A stretch of 64,000 nucleotides of DNA from Apis mellifera. Lineage: Eukaryota; Arthropoda; Insecta; Hymenoptera; Apidae. The translations under genes were made by a program, and so were the position numbers. This document shows positions 1-12,991 of this stretch, in pieces (the stretch's first letter is position 1; the number at the start of each line of letters is the position of its first letter). The notes below the pieces were generated by a model, which did no database searches, was not told where the DNA came from, and saw nothing but the letters and a program-made list of their open reading frames with translations. The stretch lies in NCBI RefSeq assembly GCF_003254395.2, contig NC_037638.1, positions 12,049,086 to 12,113,085 of the forward strand, given 5' to 3'.

Positions 1-2751
1 AGACGGATAAAATCTTGCATAGTACTATTATTTTCATAAAAATAAAATATCATAATAATTATATAGCTAAAAAATAAATTTTTTTTTTATTTATTTGTTA
101 TCAATATAAATATTATTTTTGATCTCAAAATTTAAATTCTCATTCTTACTATTGTAAATAAAAAGATATGCTATATTCTTTTTCAATAAAAAAATATTTT
201 ATTTCTTTTTTTTTTATATTATTAAAAAATATGTAAAATGCATTTCTTTAATACTGAAATTAATTAATTTTAATAAATTAATAAATTAATTTTCTATAAT
301 CAATAAAATTTTAAAATGAAAATAAGTGAATAATATAGCATAATATATGAAACAAAAAAAAATTATATTATTTAAATAAATTTATTTAAATAAAGCCAAA
401 ATTTAATTTTCTATATCACTGCCATTTAATATAATTTAATTAATTAAATTATATTAACGATTTAAGTTTATAAAATTTGATTAATTATATACATTATTAT
501 TTTTAAAATTATATGTTTTTATATAGACGTGTGAAATATAAATGTCTAAATAAACAAAAAGTAATATGAATTATAAATATTAATAAATTGCATAGCAAAA
601 ATATCTATATAAAATATAATAAGTAAATATTTCTTAAATTTATTGAAATTTGTATAATAAATAAAGAAAAGGAGAAATTAATTATAAATATATAAAAAAA
701 AATTAAAATTTTATGTAAGTTTTCATAATTTGTCAAAGAATTGTTTTTTTCTGTATATTTAACAAATCTGTTGGGCTCTGCATCTCTATCATATATATAA
801 TATATATATAAGAATTTCTTGCATATAAAAAGAGAACAATATAATATGTACATGTATTATGTATATGTATATAGTAGTGTAAAACAACTATTAATGTACT
901 TCTATAATATGAATTACTAATAATATTATATGTGCAAATTATATAATATTATGATAATTTATGTATATGCCGATATAAATATGTATATTATTAGATTCCC
1001 TAGTCTATGTACTATTTTCTGTACACTGAAACAAATTTTCAAATCAAATGATATGTTTATATATCAAACTCTATAATATGTAATTGTTTTCAATATACAT
1101 ATTCTGAAAATTATTCTTAATTACTCAAGAATGGCTTATTAGGAAACATGTTATTTTAGTTTATAGCTACATGTTAGAATCTGTTACATTGTTAAAACTG
1201 TCAATATGTAAATAATACATAATCTTTGCATAGAAAACTTAATCGAATTTAATGCAATATTTAATTTTTATTGTATGTTTAATATAAAATTAACGTTGTT
1301 ATATTTTGTAAATACAGAGCAAAATTAAAACAAGATGCACAAACATATTTTACTTTCTCATAACAATATATTTTTTTTAATTATTAAATATTAATTATTA
1401 AGAAACGAAAAAATATATTTTATTTTTACAATTAAATGGAAATTTAATCATTTATAATTATAATAATAATATATTTCTAAGAATGGAATGCATTCCAAAT
1501 AAATATATTAGCTTATAAAATTGTTACATATTATAAAATTATAAATATTATTAAATATAATTGTTAATATATGAAAACTATATATATATAAATTAAAATA
1601 TTATAAACATTTTATGAAAATGTTTATATATTTAAAAAATTATTTTAAGTATAAATTCTTGAAAAAAAAATTAAAATTTTTGCAAATTATAATTTTATAG
1701 ATATAATAAGTTTTATATATTGAATTTAAAATCAAGTATGTAATTTATTTTAATTCAATTTTATTAAATATAATGAATATAATAAAAATATAAGTATTAT
1801 TAAAAAGAATAAAAATCTGTAAAGAATTTATCTTTTTATAAATATTATATTTAATAAATTTATTTATAATTATGAAACTAATCACATGCTAAAACTTATT
1901 ATATTTACTTATTATATACTTATTATATTCACATTTTTGAGGGATCGATTTTAGAGATCAAAATAAATATAAAAAGTATTATACAAAAGTATTAATTAAA
2001 GTTTATTTATTAAATTGTAAACAATTCACAAAAGTTCGCATTAGATGAAACAGAATGGACAAGTAAAAATAGAACTATCTTCGTTTTGCTTCGTTTAATG
2101 CAAATTTTAATTATAAATTAATAAATAAGCTTTAACTAATATTTTTGTATATATCTTTGTATACTTTTATATTTATTTTGGCTTTTAGAACAACTAATTT
2201 AAAAATGTTCCATAAATATGTTAAGATTCTGTATATATTTTATTCTATAAAAAAAATTGAAATATTTATTTTGTTGATAGTTGTTCTATTAAAGTATGTT
2301 GTTATATTTTAGTAATAATCATATTATTATTTCACATTTATTAAATGTGCAATAAAAAAAATATTTAGTAAATAAATATACAAAAAATTGTATAAAAATT
2401 ATTAATATTATTATTAATATAATTAAATGATATATATATATATATATGTGTGTGTTTTTAAATATTTATTCCTATACACTTATTAAAATATTTTATTAAT
2501 TATTAACTTCAATAACATTTTTAATATTTTATATATTTTTGAATTTTAATTTAAAAAAAAAATAATTTTAAAAAAATTTTAATTTTTTAATAAGTTTTAC
2601 TTATTTTATTTATATATGAATAATATGAAAATATTTATTCAATAAAATTAATAATACATATTATTTGTGAAAGATTATCTATTAATAATAATATTTTTAA
2701 GAATTTTATTCTCTTTGTTTATTTATATAATTGTATATTATAATTGTATAT
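1..2751. other. AT-rich intergenic DNA left of Nuf2
   Basis: No gene could be supported. The stretch is dominated by poly-A/T runs and short TA tracts, for example a (TA)n run near 2430-2448. A minus-strand reading frame of 82 codons lies at 605-853, but its composition is that of random AT-rich DNA apart from a slightly better piece around 740-800, and I find no upstream exon to join it to. The 3' end of Nuf2 lies at the right edge. Confidence 0.6.
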
Positions 2752-4747
2752 TTAATCAGTTATCCATGTTTTCCATAAAGTTTTTTCCTGTTAATATAAA
2801 AAGTTAAACATTATATAAATTTGATTAATAATTTTCTCTTTACAAATAAAATATAATTTAAATTATATTTATAATATTTATAATAAATTATATTTAATTT
2901 CTTAAAAATATAAATTTCAAAAATGCATAGGAAATGTATTATATAATATAATATACAAACAATTTTAACAAAACTTACAGTCGAGATTTCATTGTTATAT
3001 AAATCCTGATAATTCTTAAGAAGTTCTACAGTTTCTTCTTCTACTTTTTTTATTTTGTTTTGCATTTTTTTCAGCTTCAAATAATCATCATTATGTTGAA
3101 CTTGCATTTCTTCCAACTTTTCTTTATATGATTTCTTATTACTATAATTTAAAATTTTATTAAATTCCAAACAGACATATTTTATTAAGAATATCTCTTT
3201 AATATATTACTTTTAAAATACCTTAATAATTGAACATTTAAATTACGTAAAGGAGAAAGACGTTCTATACAATGAGCATGAATTTCATTTATTTCATCTT
3301 CTTTATGCTGATCTTTTTGAATTTCTAATTTTTTTTCAAGTTTTTCAATATCTGTTTTGAGAGTATTAACTTGCTTCTTTATATTATCCTCTTGTATTCT
3401 TATTTCTCTGAAAACAAAGAATAATATCTAATAAAATAATATTTAAATTTTTCATGAAAATATATTATTAAAAAATTAATAAATACTTTAATCGATCATA
3501 TATATTTGGAACTTCAATAAATTTCTCTAATTGTTCTTGAATAAAAGTTAATATATTTTTCTGTTGTTCAATTAAATATTTTTTATCCTGAAATGCTTCT
3601 TGCATTGTTTCACGTTCTTTAACTTTAGCATTTTGCTGTTGTTCCAATTCATTTAAACGTATTTGATATTCTTCTGGTGATTGTACAATTTCTGATTGTA
3701 ATTCTGTTATTGTTTTACTTAACTATAATATATGTAATGATAATAATAATAATAATTTATTATATAAATGATTTTAATTTATTCCTAAATGTTAATTTAC
3801 CTTTAATGCTTGTGCTTTATAATTTCCACAAAGTTTTACTGCATGTTGTTTTTTCTCTTCTGCTGCTGTCATTTTTGCAATTAGTTCAACATATTTTTGA
3901 TTATTTTTTTCAAGTTTGGATTGTAATTTTTGGATTTCTGCAATATACTAAAAAAAAAAAAAAGAATATAATATAATAATATAATAGAAATATAAAAAGA
4001 ATATATATATAGTTTAAAATATAAATATATATATATATATATATATTCAATGTTTTATTAATAATACTTTTTCTTTTGATGATAATTGTTTTGCTACATG
4101 CAATGCTCTATCTTTCCTAGTTTCTAATATTTCATTTTTCTTTTCTAACATATCATGTAAAATTTTTGCTCGACTTTGAATTTCATTAACTTTATCTTCT
4201 ATATCTGATTCTTTGTTAGTTGCATACAATATGAAATTTGCAAGGAATTTTGCTTGTTTGCGTACTTTCTTTGATCCTAAATAATATTATTATTTTTTAT
4301 TATATTTTTATTAAATTTAATAACTAATTTATTATTTTATAACATTAATTTTTAAATAAAATTACCTGGACTAGTTATATCTGTAATACATAGATCTTTT
4401 AAATATATTCTATCACATATTTGTACCATAACAATATGTAAATTTACAAGTCCAATTATAGTAGAATCTTCACAATATTGCATAATATCTTGTTGTTCCA
4501 TTGTGGGCTTTAATAAAGTAAATTTTTAATTTTTATTCAAATAATAAAAATATTACTATGTATATATAATATAAATAATAAATATTTTTACCTTATCAAA
4601 TGTATTAAAATCGATATGAAATCTTTTTAAGAAAGTATTAATTAGTTTGACAACAAACTCTTCTGTTGGATTTTTTAAATCTTTTATGCTTGATGGAAGA
4701 TTAGCTTCAATTAAAATATTATGAATTTTTTCTAAATCTAAATCCAT
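2752..4747 (-). CDS. Nuf2: Kinetochore protein Nuf2 (NDC80 complex), 8 exons
   Basis: Nuf2 pairs with Ndc80 in the outer-kinetochore complex that binds spindle microtubules. Exons in transcript order: 4592-4747, 4366-4507, 4068-4276, 3801-3947, 3487-3722, 3222-3407, 2979-3141 and 2752-2787. All join in phase at GT-AG sites and give 424 aa, close to the family's usual length. The start MDLDLEKIHNIL opens the calponin-homology-like head (about residues 1-115), followed by long Lys/Glu-rich coiled coil. The motif IVQSPEEYQ near residue 228 matches the conserved Nuf2 IVxSPE loop. The last exon is only 36 nt and encodes EKTLWKTWITD before the stop. Introns are short and very AT-rich. The gene is head-to-head with the GRASP gene. 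The family call is strong; the exon ends near 4068 and 3947 have alternative in-frame sites. Confidence 0.9.
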
Positions 4748-5518
4748 ATTTTTTTTATTTTTTATAATATAACTCTTTTGAATTTTATTATAAATTATAT
4801 TTTATATATGTAAAGTAGTTTATGTGACGGTTTAGTTTTAAATATATTCAAATTTGACACATGCGCAAATGATGTTTTTATAATTCAGCCGAAAATTATA
4901 AATATTAATATTTATTTAATATCTTATGAATTAATATATGAAAAATTAAAATCAAATTAAAATTAATAAAATTTCCTATAATATATTAAATTTCATTATA
5001 TATTTTATTATAAATTTCTGAGAAAATATATAATTTTAAATAATATATATTTAATAGATTTATTTAATAAATAAATTTATAATTAAAATATTTTTAACGA
5101 TATATAAAAAAATGTATTCAGAAAAATTAAATCACATTAGTGAATTTAATATCATTTTAATATTATTATTAATATTATCAATTATATAATTATTATATAT
5201 TATGTCTTATTTTTAAAATCATTAATAATAATTTATATAATTTTATAACAAGTTTATTGATTTATCTATAGTATAAGTGAAATTATAAGTTGATGATACA
5301 TAAATAATATGTATTTTTTTTTCTAAAAATGTTACATATATTGGTAACACTGAATGAATCGTAAGCATATCAGAACTTTTACATATGATAGGCTACGTCA
5401 CCAACGAATCTGTACAAAGTTTTGTGTTACATATTTTTCTATTTCGATTATTATTTTCAAAATAACAATCTTTTTGATGCTTTATATTTCTGTATTTTAA
5501 GAAGTTTCCGTGTCAAAA
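4748..5518. promoter_or_regulatory. Shared head-to-head promoter region of Nuf2 and GRASP
   Basis: About 770 bp separate the two divergent start codons, so both promoters must lie here. A GC-richer patch at about 4853-4878 contains an ATGCGCAAAT core (NRF1/E2F-like), and TTTGAA, the CHR element of G2/M genes, lies beside it on the Nuf2 strand. Near the GRASP side, CTACGTCACC at about 5392-5401 is CRE-like. TTTGAA is expected by chance in AT-rich DNA, so the motif assignments are weak; the region call rests on the gene arrangement. Confidence 0.5.
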
Positions 5519-7471
5519 ATGGGATCTTCTCATAGTATTGAAATACCAGGAGGTGGCACAGAAGGTTACCATGTATTGAGGGTAAAAAAAATTTGTCAAA
5601 ATACTGTAATTTTCTTTGTAAATTCTTTCAAACATTTTCTTATTGAATGAAATAAATTTTATTACAACTTTTAGTGGTTAATATTTTAATATATTATAAA
5701 TTTACTATGATTTATTACAATTTAAACAAAAATCAATCAATGAATTTTATTATATAATTTAAAATTTAAATCTAAAATTAAAAGTTATTTTTCAATAAAT
5801 ATAGCTATCTTTTTGTTAGATATTTAGTAAATTTGATTCGAACCTCATCACTGAAATAGGTACAAGAAGGTTCTCCTGGTCAGAAAGCTGGTCTAGAAGC
5901 ATTCTTTGACTTTATTGTAGCTATTGGAAATACTCGCTTGGTATGATTTATGTCAATTTTTATTTTTAATTCATATTATATTTAATTAATTTTATATGTT
6001 ATGTCAAATTAATAATTCCTTTTTATAGGATCAAGATAATGATACATTAAAAGAGCTTCTTAAAAATGGTGTAGATAAAAAATTAACACTTACAGTATAC
6101 AGCAGTAAAACACAATCTGTAAGACAAACTGTTATAGTACCTAGTCTTACATGGGGTGGACAAGGTCTTCTTGGTGTTAGTGTAAGATTTTGTTCTTTTG
6201 AAGGTTCTAATGAAAATGTTTGGCATGTTCTTGTAAGTATAAATATAATTGAATTATAAAAAATTAAAAATTGTATAAAAAAATTAAAATTTCTTAAATT
6301 ATTTCTTAGGAAGTATATCCATCTTCTCCTGCTGAATTAGCAGGTTTACGTCCTTTCACAGATTATATTATTGGTGCTGATTCAGTTTTACATGAGTCTG
6401 AGGATTTATTTACTCTGATAGAAGCACATGAATCTCGATTTTTAAAATTATATGTATATAATACAGAAGATGATTCTTGTAGAGAAGTTACAATTACACC
6501 CAATCATTCTTGGGGTGGAGAAGGAAGGTAATGTATTCATTATTACTAGTATTTTAAAATATTTTATTTTATGTTTTATATTTTATATAAAATTTTTATG
6601 CCTTTACAGTTTGGGTTGTGGAATTGGATATGGATATTTACATAGAATACCAATTAGGAATATTCAAGAACACAAATCGAATAATTTATATATGGTGCAT
6701 ATCTAATGTTACATGAAATTTATCAAAATATTCATATAATAAATTTTATTTTTTTCTTTTATAGAGTAATATTAAATCTACTATTTCAAATCAAGTCACA
6801 TCAAACACTACTCATACAGAAGGAAGTAATGTAGTTACTAACATACCACCAGGTTTTTCCATACCACCAAACTATATTTCATCACAAGAAAACATTACAA
6901 AATCCGAACTTGAAACTTCTAATGTGATGCAAAGCACTTATGCACCAAACGTTCAAACATGTAATGTTTCTCAATTAAATCCTGCTACTATTGGGGGATC
7001 TACTACTACTAATTCTATATCTCATGTTATATCTAATCAAGGAATTATAAGTGCAACATATAGTAAGTATTTATAGATGATTTCAATATTCAAATAAGTA
7101 AATGATATTATTCCTATTTAGATAATGATTCCACGTTAAATCAAAATAAAATGCCAAATATACCTGGTATGCCAACAACTCCACCTTTATCAACTTTTAC
7201 TACTAATACGACAGTTTTAAATGAAACAACGGGCATTGTTGGAACGTCGAAAAATTTTACAACTGTACAAAGTAATGTATCACCATCAATACAATTCAAT
7301 GTGCCTCAATCTCATGTTGTAACGACGCCCATATCGTTACCCGGAATGCCACCTATTACTGTCAGTGCAAGCTTACCACAAAGTACATCTTTTTATTCGT
7401 CTGTTCTTCAACAAAATGAATTAACTGAAGTTAGTACTGTTCCCACATCTATACCATCAACAACACAGTAA
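5519..7471 (+). CDS. Grasp65: Golgi reassembly-stacking protein (GRASP55/65), 7 exons
   Basis: This peripheral Golgi protein tethers cisternae and acts in unconventional secretion. Exons: 5519-5581, 5860-5940, 6029-6232, 6310-6527, 6610-6694, 6765-7062 and 7122-7471; all phases agree and give 432 aa, similar to insect and mammalian members. The N-terminus MGSSHSIEIPGGGTEGYHVL carries the N-myristoylation Gly2 and the family signature. Two PDZ-like domains follow (about 1-105 and 106-207), with the hallmark blocks WGGQGLLGVS, ENVWHVLEV, SPAELAGLRP, DYIIGAD and GCGIGYGYLHRIP. Residues from about 210 to the end are a low-complexity Ser/Thr/Pro/Asn-rich regulatory tail, a usual site of mitotic phosphorylation in the family. 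Insects usually have one GRASP, so 55 versus 65 is not meaningful here. An AATAAA lies at 7527-7532, 56 nt after the stop. Confidence 0.95.
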
Positions 7472-8241
7472 CGATCATATTATTTCTAATGAAAATATCT
7501 GTTTTATAACAAAGTACATATTGAAGAATAAAAGTAAAAGAGCGCAATTATCTATTACGAATATATTGTATTACTTGTACTTTATGCGTTTATACTTTAT
7601 TACTTGTTTAAACGCAATGTAAACAAATTTTCAGATATGCGAGGATAAATTATGTAATTCTGTACATAGATAAAGATTATTATTTAAATTAAAATCAAAT
7701 TAAAACAATTTTAAAAGAAAAGAAGTATTAAATCTTTATATCATAATTAATCTGTTTTTTCTTATACTTTTTCTTATTTAATTATAACTATGAATTTTAT
7801 TTTTTCAATCACTATAATTTAAAAATAACATATATATAACATTGTATATGCAATATTTGTTATATAATTTATCTCATTGTATAAGACTACAACTTTAAAT
7901 TTGTTATCAAATAAATAAATAAAACATTATATATTGAATTGATATATATTGAATGAATAAAATTTTCATATCTAAAAATTAAAAAATTATTAATTTTTAG
8001 ATAATGATTTATTATATATATTTGCAAATATTTTTTTTTCAAAAAAAAATATAAGTTATTATAATTTTAAAAATACCCATAAATAAGAATAATTTTGGAT
8101 AAAAATCATTTATTATATATTGTACAGATAAATATTTTTTTAAATATTATGGTATAATATGTAATATAAGTATATAGAATAATAAAGATTTTAATAACTA
8201 AAAATAACTAATTTTTTCCATATTAAATATTTTAGAAATAT
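7472..8241. other. Convergent 3' flank of GRASP and NDUFB11
   Basis: The two genes converge here. AATAAA occurs on the plus strand at 7527-7532 and on the minus strand at 8109-8114 (read as TTTATT on the plus strand), so both 3' UTRs probably end within this interval. Otherwise it is AT-rich low-complexity DNA with no reading frame of note. Confidence 0.5.
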
Positions 8242-8679
8242 TTAAATAATTATTTCAACATCAACTAGTTCTTCTTCACTTGGAAGAGTAAATTTTGATG
8301 GATCTATTAAATTCGGATCAATTAATGGCAAACCATTTTCTTCTCTATGGCGAAGTTGTAAATATGCTTCACGTTGAGCCCAATCTTTCAGAAGTGGATC
8401 TGGTGCATAACCAATTATAAGAGCTCCAAATACTAAGACTACAGAGATACAAGTAAAAAATGTTATGTGCATGGCTTGACGATCAATTTCCTTATTTTTA
8501 GTGTCAAATCCATAACTAGCCCATGCATCTTTTATTTCATATAAATCTTCTTTTTCAGTTTTTTGAGTTGGTAAATCACTACGATATATTCTATTATATA
8601 TTTTAATCTCTTTTGGTTTTAAAAACATTAATCCATTCTTAATTCTATGAGAACGGACAAGTCGTAATAATATTGACAT
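8242..8679 (-). CDS. NDUFB11: NADH dehydrogenase 1 beta subcomplex subunit 11 (ESSS)
   Basis: This is a supernumerary subunit of mitochondrial respiratory complex I, located in the membrane arm. The single exon encodes 145 aa, the normal size for the family. The N-terminus is basic and free of acidic residues for about 25 residues (MSILLRLVRSHRIKNG), consistent with mitochondrial import. One membrane helix spans about residues 72-92 (ITFFTCISVVLVFGALIIGY). After it comes the conserved tail with YAPDPLLKDWAQREAY, the segment LRHREENGLPLIDPN, and an acidic end. The ATG at 8679 is the only in-frame start before the targeting region. It stands alone between the convergent GRASP gene and Spc24. 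Lack of introns in an otherwise intron-rich neighbourhood is unremarkable for so short a gene. Confidence 0.92.
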   Translation of the reverse strand: MSILLRLVRSHRIKNGLMFLKPKEIKIYNRIYRSDLPTQKTEKEDLYEIKDAWASYGFDTKNKEIDRQAMHITFFTCISVVLVFGALIIGYAPDPLLKDWAQREAYLQLRHREENGLPLIDPNLIDPSKFTLPSEEELVDVEIII

Positions 8680-9838
8680 TATTCTTTAATAAATTATGAT
8701 TTTTTTGAGAAATCGTTTATAGTTTCTTCTTAAATTTATAATTTTTCTCGTCTGAGAAATTTTTTTAATTTAGTTGTCAATATATTATACAAATTTTAAA
8801 AATTAAAATTATATACAACTTACTTTGTAGGTTAAAACCTGTAAATATATAGATACAAAATTCGTTCGTAATGTGAACGTATAATAGAATATGTTTACAT
8901 TCCGAAAAATGTCTTAATTTGAATTAAAAATTAATTATTAATTTGATATTGTTAATAATTTGGTATTATTATGTATCTTTTACTTACTTTCTTCAATACG
9001 TAACTTCATGTATAATATAGTATATAGGTTTCAAATAGCTATTTTAAATATATAAAAAAAATTATAATACTTAAAAAAAAATAAATTATAAAATATAGTT
9101 ATAAAATTAAAAAGAATATTTATTTTCATATGTATTTTTATAACGAAATCTATTATTAATAAAAATAATATTTATTTTATAATTACTAGATTTATAAATC
9201 TAGTAACTTATCGTAATATTAAAAAAAATATCTTATATTAATGAGAAAAAATTTTAAACTATTTTTTTTTTATATAATAATTCAATTATATATAATATAT
9301 AATTTTTTTTATATAATAATGAAATACAAAATACAAAAATTAATATGAAATAGAATAAGAATTTATTAAAAACAAAAAAGATATTTATTTTTATATTAAT
9401 TTAATTTAATAAAATTTAATAATAATTATATATTTGCATAAAATATTAATAATTTTTTTTGTATAACTTATTTTAATTAAAAGAAATTTACTATATTTAA
9501 TTTTATATGCTTTTATCATCAAATTTTAAAAAAAATGTATATGGAATATATATAGATATAGCATAATTAAAATTTTAAAATATTTTAAAATAATTAAAAT
9601 TTAAAAAAAAATATTATAAATTAATTTGATAATAATAATATAAAATATAAAAGATATGTAATAATTTAGTCTTTAATCAACAAAATAAATTAAAAAGAAA
9701 TATTTGGATTTTTTTTATTTTCGTTTGTTATACTTATAACAAAAAATAAAAATGTTATGATTATAATTTTATAAATTATAAATTAATAAACTAAAAATTA
9801 TTATTAAATGAAAATTTATTTGTTATAATTGTTTAATG
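8680..9838. other. AT-rich spacer between NDUFB11 start and Spc24 stop
   Basis: This holds the NDUFB11 promoter at its left end and presumably the Spc24 3' UTR at its right end. It is over 80% AT by eye, with A and T runs; no reading frame, repeat family or RNA gene could be recognised. Confidence 0.45.
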
Positions 9839-10793
9839 TTATAGTTCTTTATTTTCTACAATATTTTCTTTATTATACATTTCATTATTCTCTTTTTGAA
9901 ATATAGATTGATATATTTCTTGCCATAAAAGATCATTTATGTTTTTTGTACTCTCTTCATTTATATAAGAAAAATGATGAATATAATTTTTATGTAACAC
10001 ATCTAATATTATTATTAAGAATATGAATATGATTATATGAATAAAAAAATAAAATAATAAATTTTATAATTAATTTTATAATTAAAAAGGATACATCCTG
10101 CAATAGTTTCTTTAAGTTTTTCATAATCCCATCGTATTCCTGTTAATGCTTTATATAATAAAAATTTTCTTCTATAATTTAAAAAAAATGATAAAATTTA
10201 TATAATATAAGAATATAAATATAATAAATATAAATAAAAGAATAATAAAATACCAATAAGTTACACAAACCTTCCTTTATCTAATAATTCTTGATCTTGT
10301 AAATTTCGTTTACATATTTTAAGTTTATTTCTTTGCAATTCTAATAGGTGATATTCTTTCAAAAATTTATCTTTTTCTTCTTTTATTTTCGTCTTAAAAA
10401 ATATTAAATTTTAATTTTTTATTAAATTCAGAAAAAATTCTATATATTAAGAAATATATAAAAATTACCACATGGTCCAAATGTTTAGATAAAAGATTAT
10501 TTTTATATTCTAACGTTTGTTTTTTGGATTGAAGACTCTCTCGCATAGAGGTTATTTTTGATGTTAAATCTTTGATTTTAATTTCATCTTCTAAAAAAAA
10601 TATATTTTGTATCTTTATTTGTATACGAATAACATACAAATACATATTAATAATGTAATAAATTACCATTGCAATGTTGATTTTGTTTATTCTTAACATG
10701 ATTGATTAATTGAATCTGATTTTGCAATAAATCTTTTATTTGTGAATCGGTAATATTTATATGTTTTTCTTTAAATATTATCATATCATTCAT
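9839..10793 (-). CDS. Spc24: Kinetochore protein Spc24 (NDC80 complex), 5 exons
   Basis: Spc24 forms with Spc25 the inner end of the NDC80 complex that contacts Mis12/CENP-T. Exons in transcript order: 10667-10793, 10469-10590, 10271-10392, 10095-10171 and 9839-10002; phases agree and give 203 aa (human Spc24 is 197 aa). Residues about 1-120 are Lys/Gln/Glu-rich coiled coil. The C-terminal globular domain is recognisable by YKALTGIRWDYE (about 130-141), which aligns with the conserved VSKIEWDYE region of Spc24, and by a C-terminal INDLLWQEI matching the final ISDYLWSLV helix. A tail of about 20 residues follows that helix and contains two KEN tripeptides (186-188 and 194-196). The coiled-coil half has little sequence identity by nature, so the call rests on the C-terminal domain. 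Spc25 is the main alternative but fits the motif less well. Confidence 0.78.
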
Positions 10794-12991
10794 TATTATG
10801 CATTAATATTCTCAATAAAATATTCAATTAAATGTTTATAAATATAAAATTCTATTATTAGTTTTCATTCACTAAATTTGAAATAACACTATGCATTGCT
10901 ACCAATATTTTCATTTTATTAAAAAAATATACTAGCATAGAGTAAATGTAGATTTATCATTTAATTTTTATGTTATGTAATGGAGACAATGAAGTTTTCG
11001 TTATCATTTTCGTACATATACGATATTATTAATTTAGAATGGAATAAAATAACAATGTTGTGGAAATAGTAGAAATTCTAATGTATTAGTATGATATAAT
11101 TACTTACTGTCATAGACATAATTTTTATATATATAAAAGTATTGAATATCTCGTATAACTTTATTATTCGGAATATCTTATTTATTCTTCATAATATTAA
11201 AAATTGTTTTTGTTTTATAAACAAATACAATAGCTTTATTAATATTGGATTATATTTAAATATTTTTTGAAATTTAATTAAAGTTTATTTAAAATTAAAA
11301 TTGATATTTTTTAATTTTACTTGACAAAAAGTAAAATATAAAAAGAATTATAATATAAAAAAAAAACTAAAATATAATATACAAAAAAATAAGAAATTAA
11401 TGGTTTTTTAACATAAATAAATTGGAATTTTAATTTTTTAGGCTTTACCAATTTTGGAAAAAAATTGGTGTAAATATAATATAAAATATAATTTCTAAAT
11501 CTATTGTTTTAAATCATAAAGCAAAAGAACATGAAATGTAAGTTTTATGAGGTAATATTTTATCTCGCTTACAATAACGGTAAAATTATTAATTTATTTA
11601 AATATTGGTATACTTCGATAAAACAAAATTACAATTATAAAAATAAATATTTTATATTTGTATAAAAAAACATTAATCCTATAACAAATTAAAAACCAAT
11701 AATATGAATAAAAGTTTTTGTATTTTAAATTGTTTTAAATTATTAATTATTAAAGATTTTAAAAATAAAAATAAATTTTATTTTTTATCAAATTATATAT
11801 TTATTAAAATAAAAGTTTTATTATAATAGAAGTATTTTATAAGTGATTGCATATATTTAAAATTCTTTATTTAATATACTTCATTTATGAATGTAATTTG
11901 AGTATAAAATTTTAATTATGTAATTTAATGAATGTAAATCATAATAAAAATTATTATCTTATTATAATAAAAACTAAAAATAAAATGTATGTTGATACTT
12001 ATATAATTATAATTAATATTTTATAAATAAGTAACTAATAATATTTATATTTTCTATAAACATACAAAATATATGTTTTTAAAATATAAGAAATTTACAA
12101 AAATTTTGCTTTTTTAGAAATCCTTTATATTAAATTATGCTAAAAATTTTTGTTCAAAATATAAATCAGATAATTTTAAAGAATAAAAAACAAATAAATT
12201 TTATTAATAAGTATTGCAAAATATTGAGCAATCTATAAATCAAAATTCAACTTTAAAGGATTATCATGCAATATTTAAGTAAAATGATTAATATAATATT
12301 TTTAATAATATATAAAAAAGAACTTGATATTTTTTATTAATAATTTTATTAATAAAAAATATTAAAAACTTGTTATTAATATTTTTTTATTAATAATTTT
12401 ATTAATAAAAAATATTAAAAACTTATTATTTAATATTTAAAAATAGAAAAAAAATTTATAAACAATCATTGACATTAAATAAAATTCTAAAATTCTACTT
12501 ATCTTTGAAATATTTCTTTAAAAATAAAAAATAAGTAGAAAAATTAAATGAAATAAGTAAAACATAAGAAATATATAAGGCCATAATGTTGATATCTTAT
12601 ATTATTTTGAAAAATACAAACTTTCATTTAATATGAAAAGAAAAGTGAAATTATTTTTAAAATTATTTTTCAAACATATGTTTAAAAAAATAAAAAAATT
12701 ATTTCATTTTATTAGCAGTCAATATTATTAAAATTTATTGACTAGAACAAACTTTAGCTGATTATTTTAAATATCAATTACTATTTATTTTTTAAATGAA
12801 TTATTATTCTAAAATATTATGGCCTAAATAATGGATATTTAATTATATATTAAAATATTTATTATTTTTATACGTTTTAATATTCATTAAAATTATCTTC
12901 TTAATTTTATGTAAAAAAAAAATTTAATATTGCTTTATATAAGTGAGGCATTTGATTAACATATTATTTTATGATATGCATATTTTTGAAA
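10794..12991. other. AT-rich spacer between Spc24 and the cysteine-rich receptor gene
   Basis: The left end carries the Spc24 promoter; the right end is the 3' flank of the receptor-like gene. No coding exon is visible. The only recognisable structure is the 53-bp duplicated, self-complementary repeat near 12.33-12.43 kb, listed separately. Confidence 0.45.
12325..12430. repeat. Two-copy tandem repeat, 53-bp period, each copy self-complementary
   Basis: The block ATTAATAATTTTATTAATAA occurs at 12336 and again at 12389, embedded in almost identical 53-bp units that end in TTAAAAACTT. Each unit holds inverted arms TTTTTTATTAATA and TATTAATAAAAAA around a short loop, so each can fold into a hairpin. 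It is probably a local duplication of an AT-rich palindrome. Confidence 0.7.

Noticed and set aside
605..853. 82-codon minus-strand frame with a plausible-looking middle (DRDAEPNRFVKYTEK)
   Set aside because: No upstream exon or clear acceptor to join it, and the rest is Ile/Phe/Tyr/Leu filler typical of AT-rich DNA.
5831..5850. GATTCGAACC, resembling the complement of a tRNA B box
   Set aside because: It abuts a GRASP exon, and no acceptor stem, A box or cloverleaf can be drawn around it.
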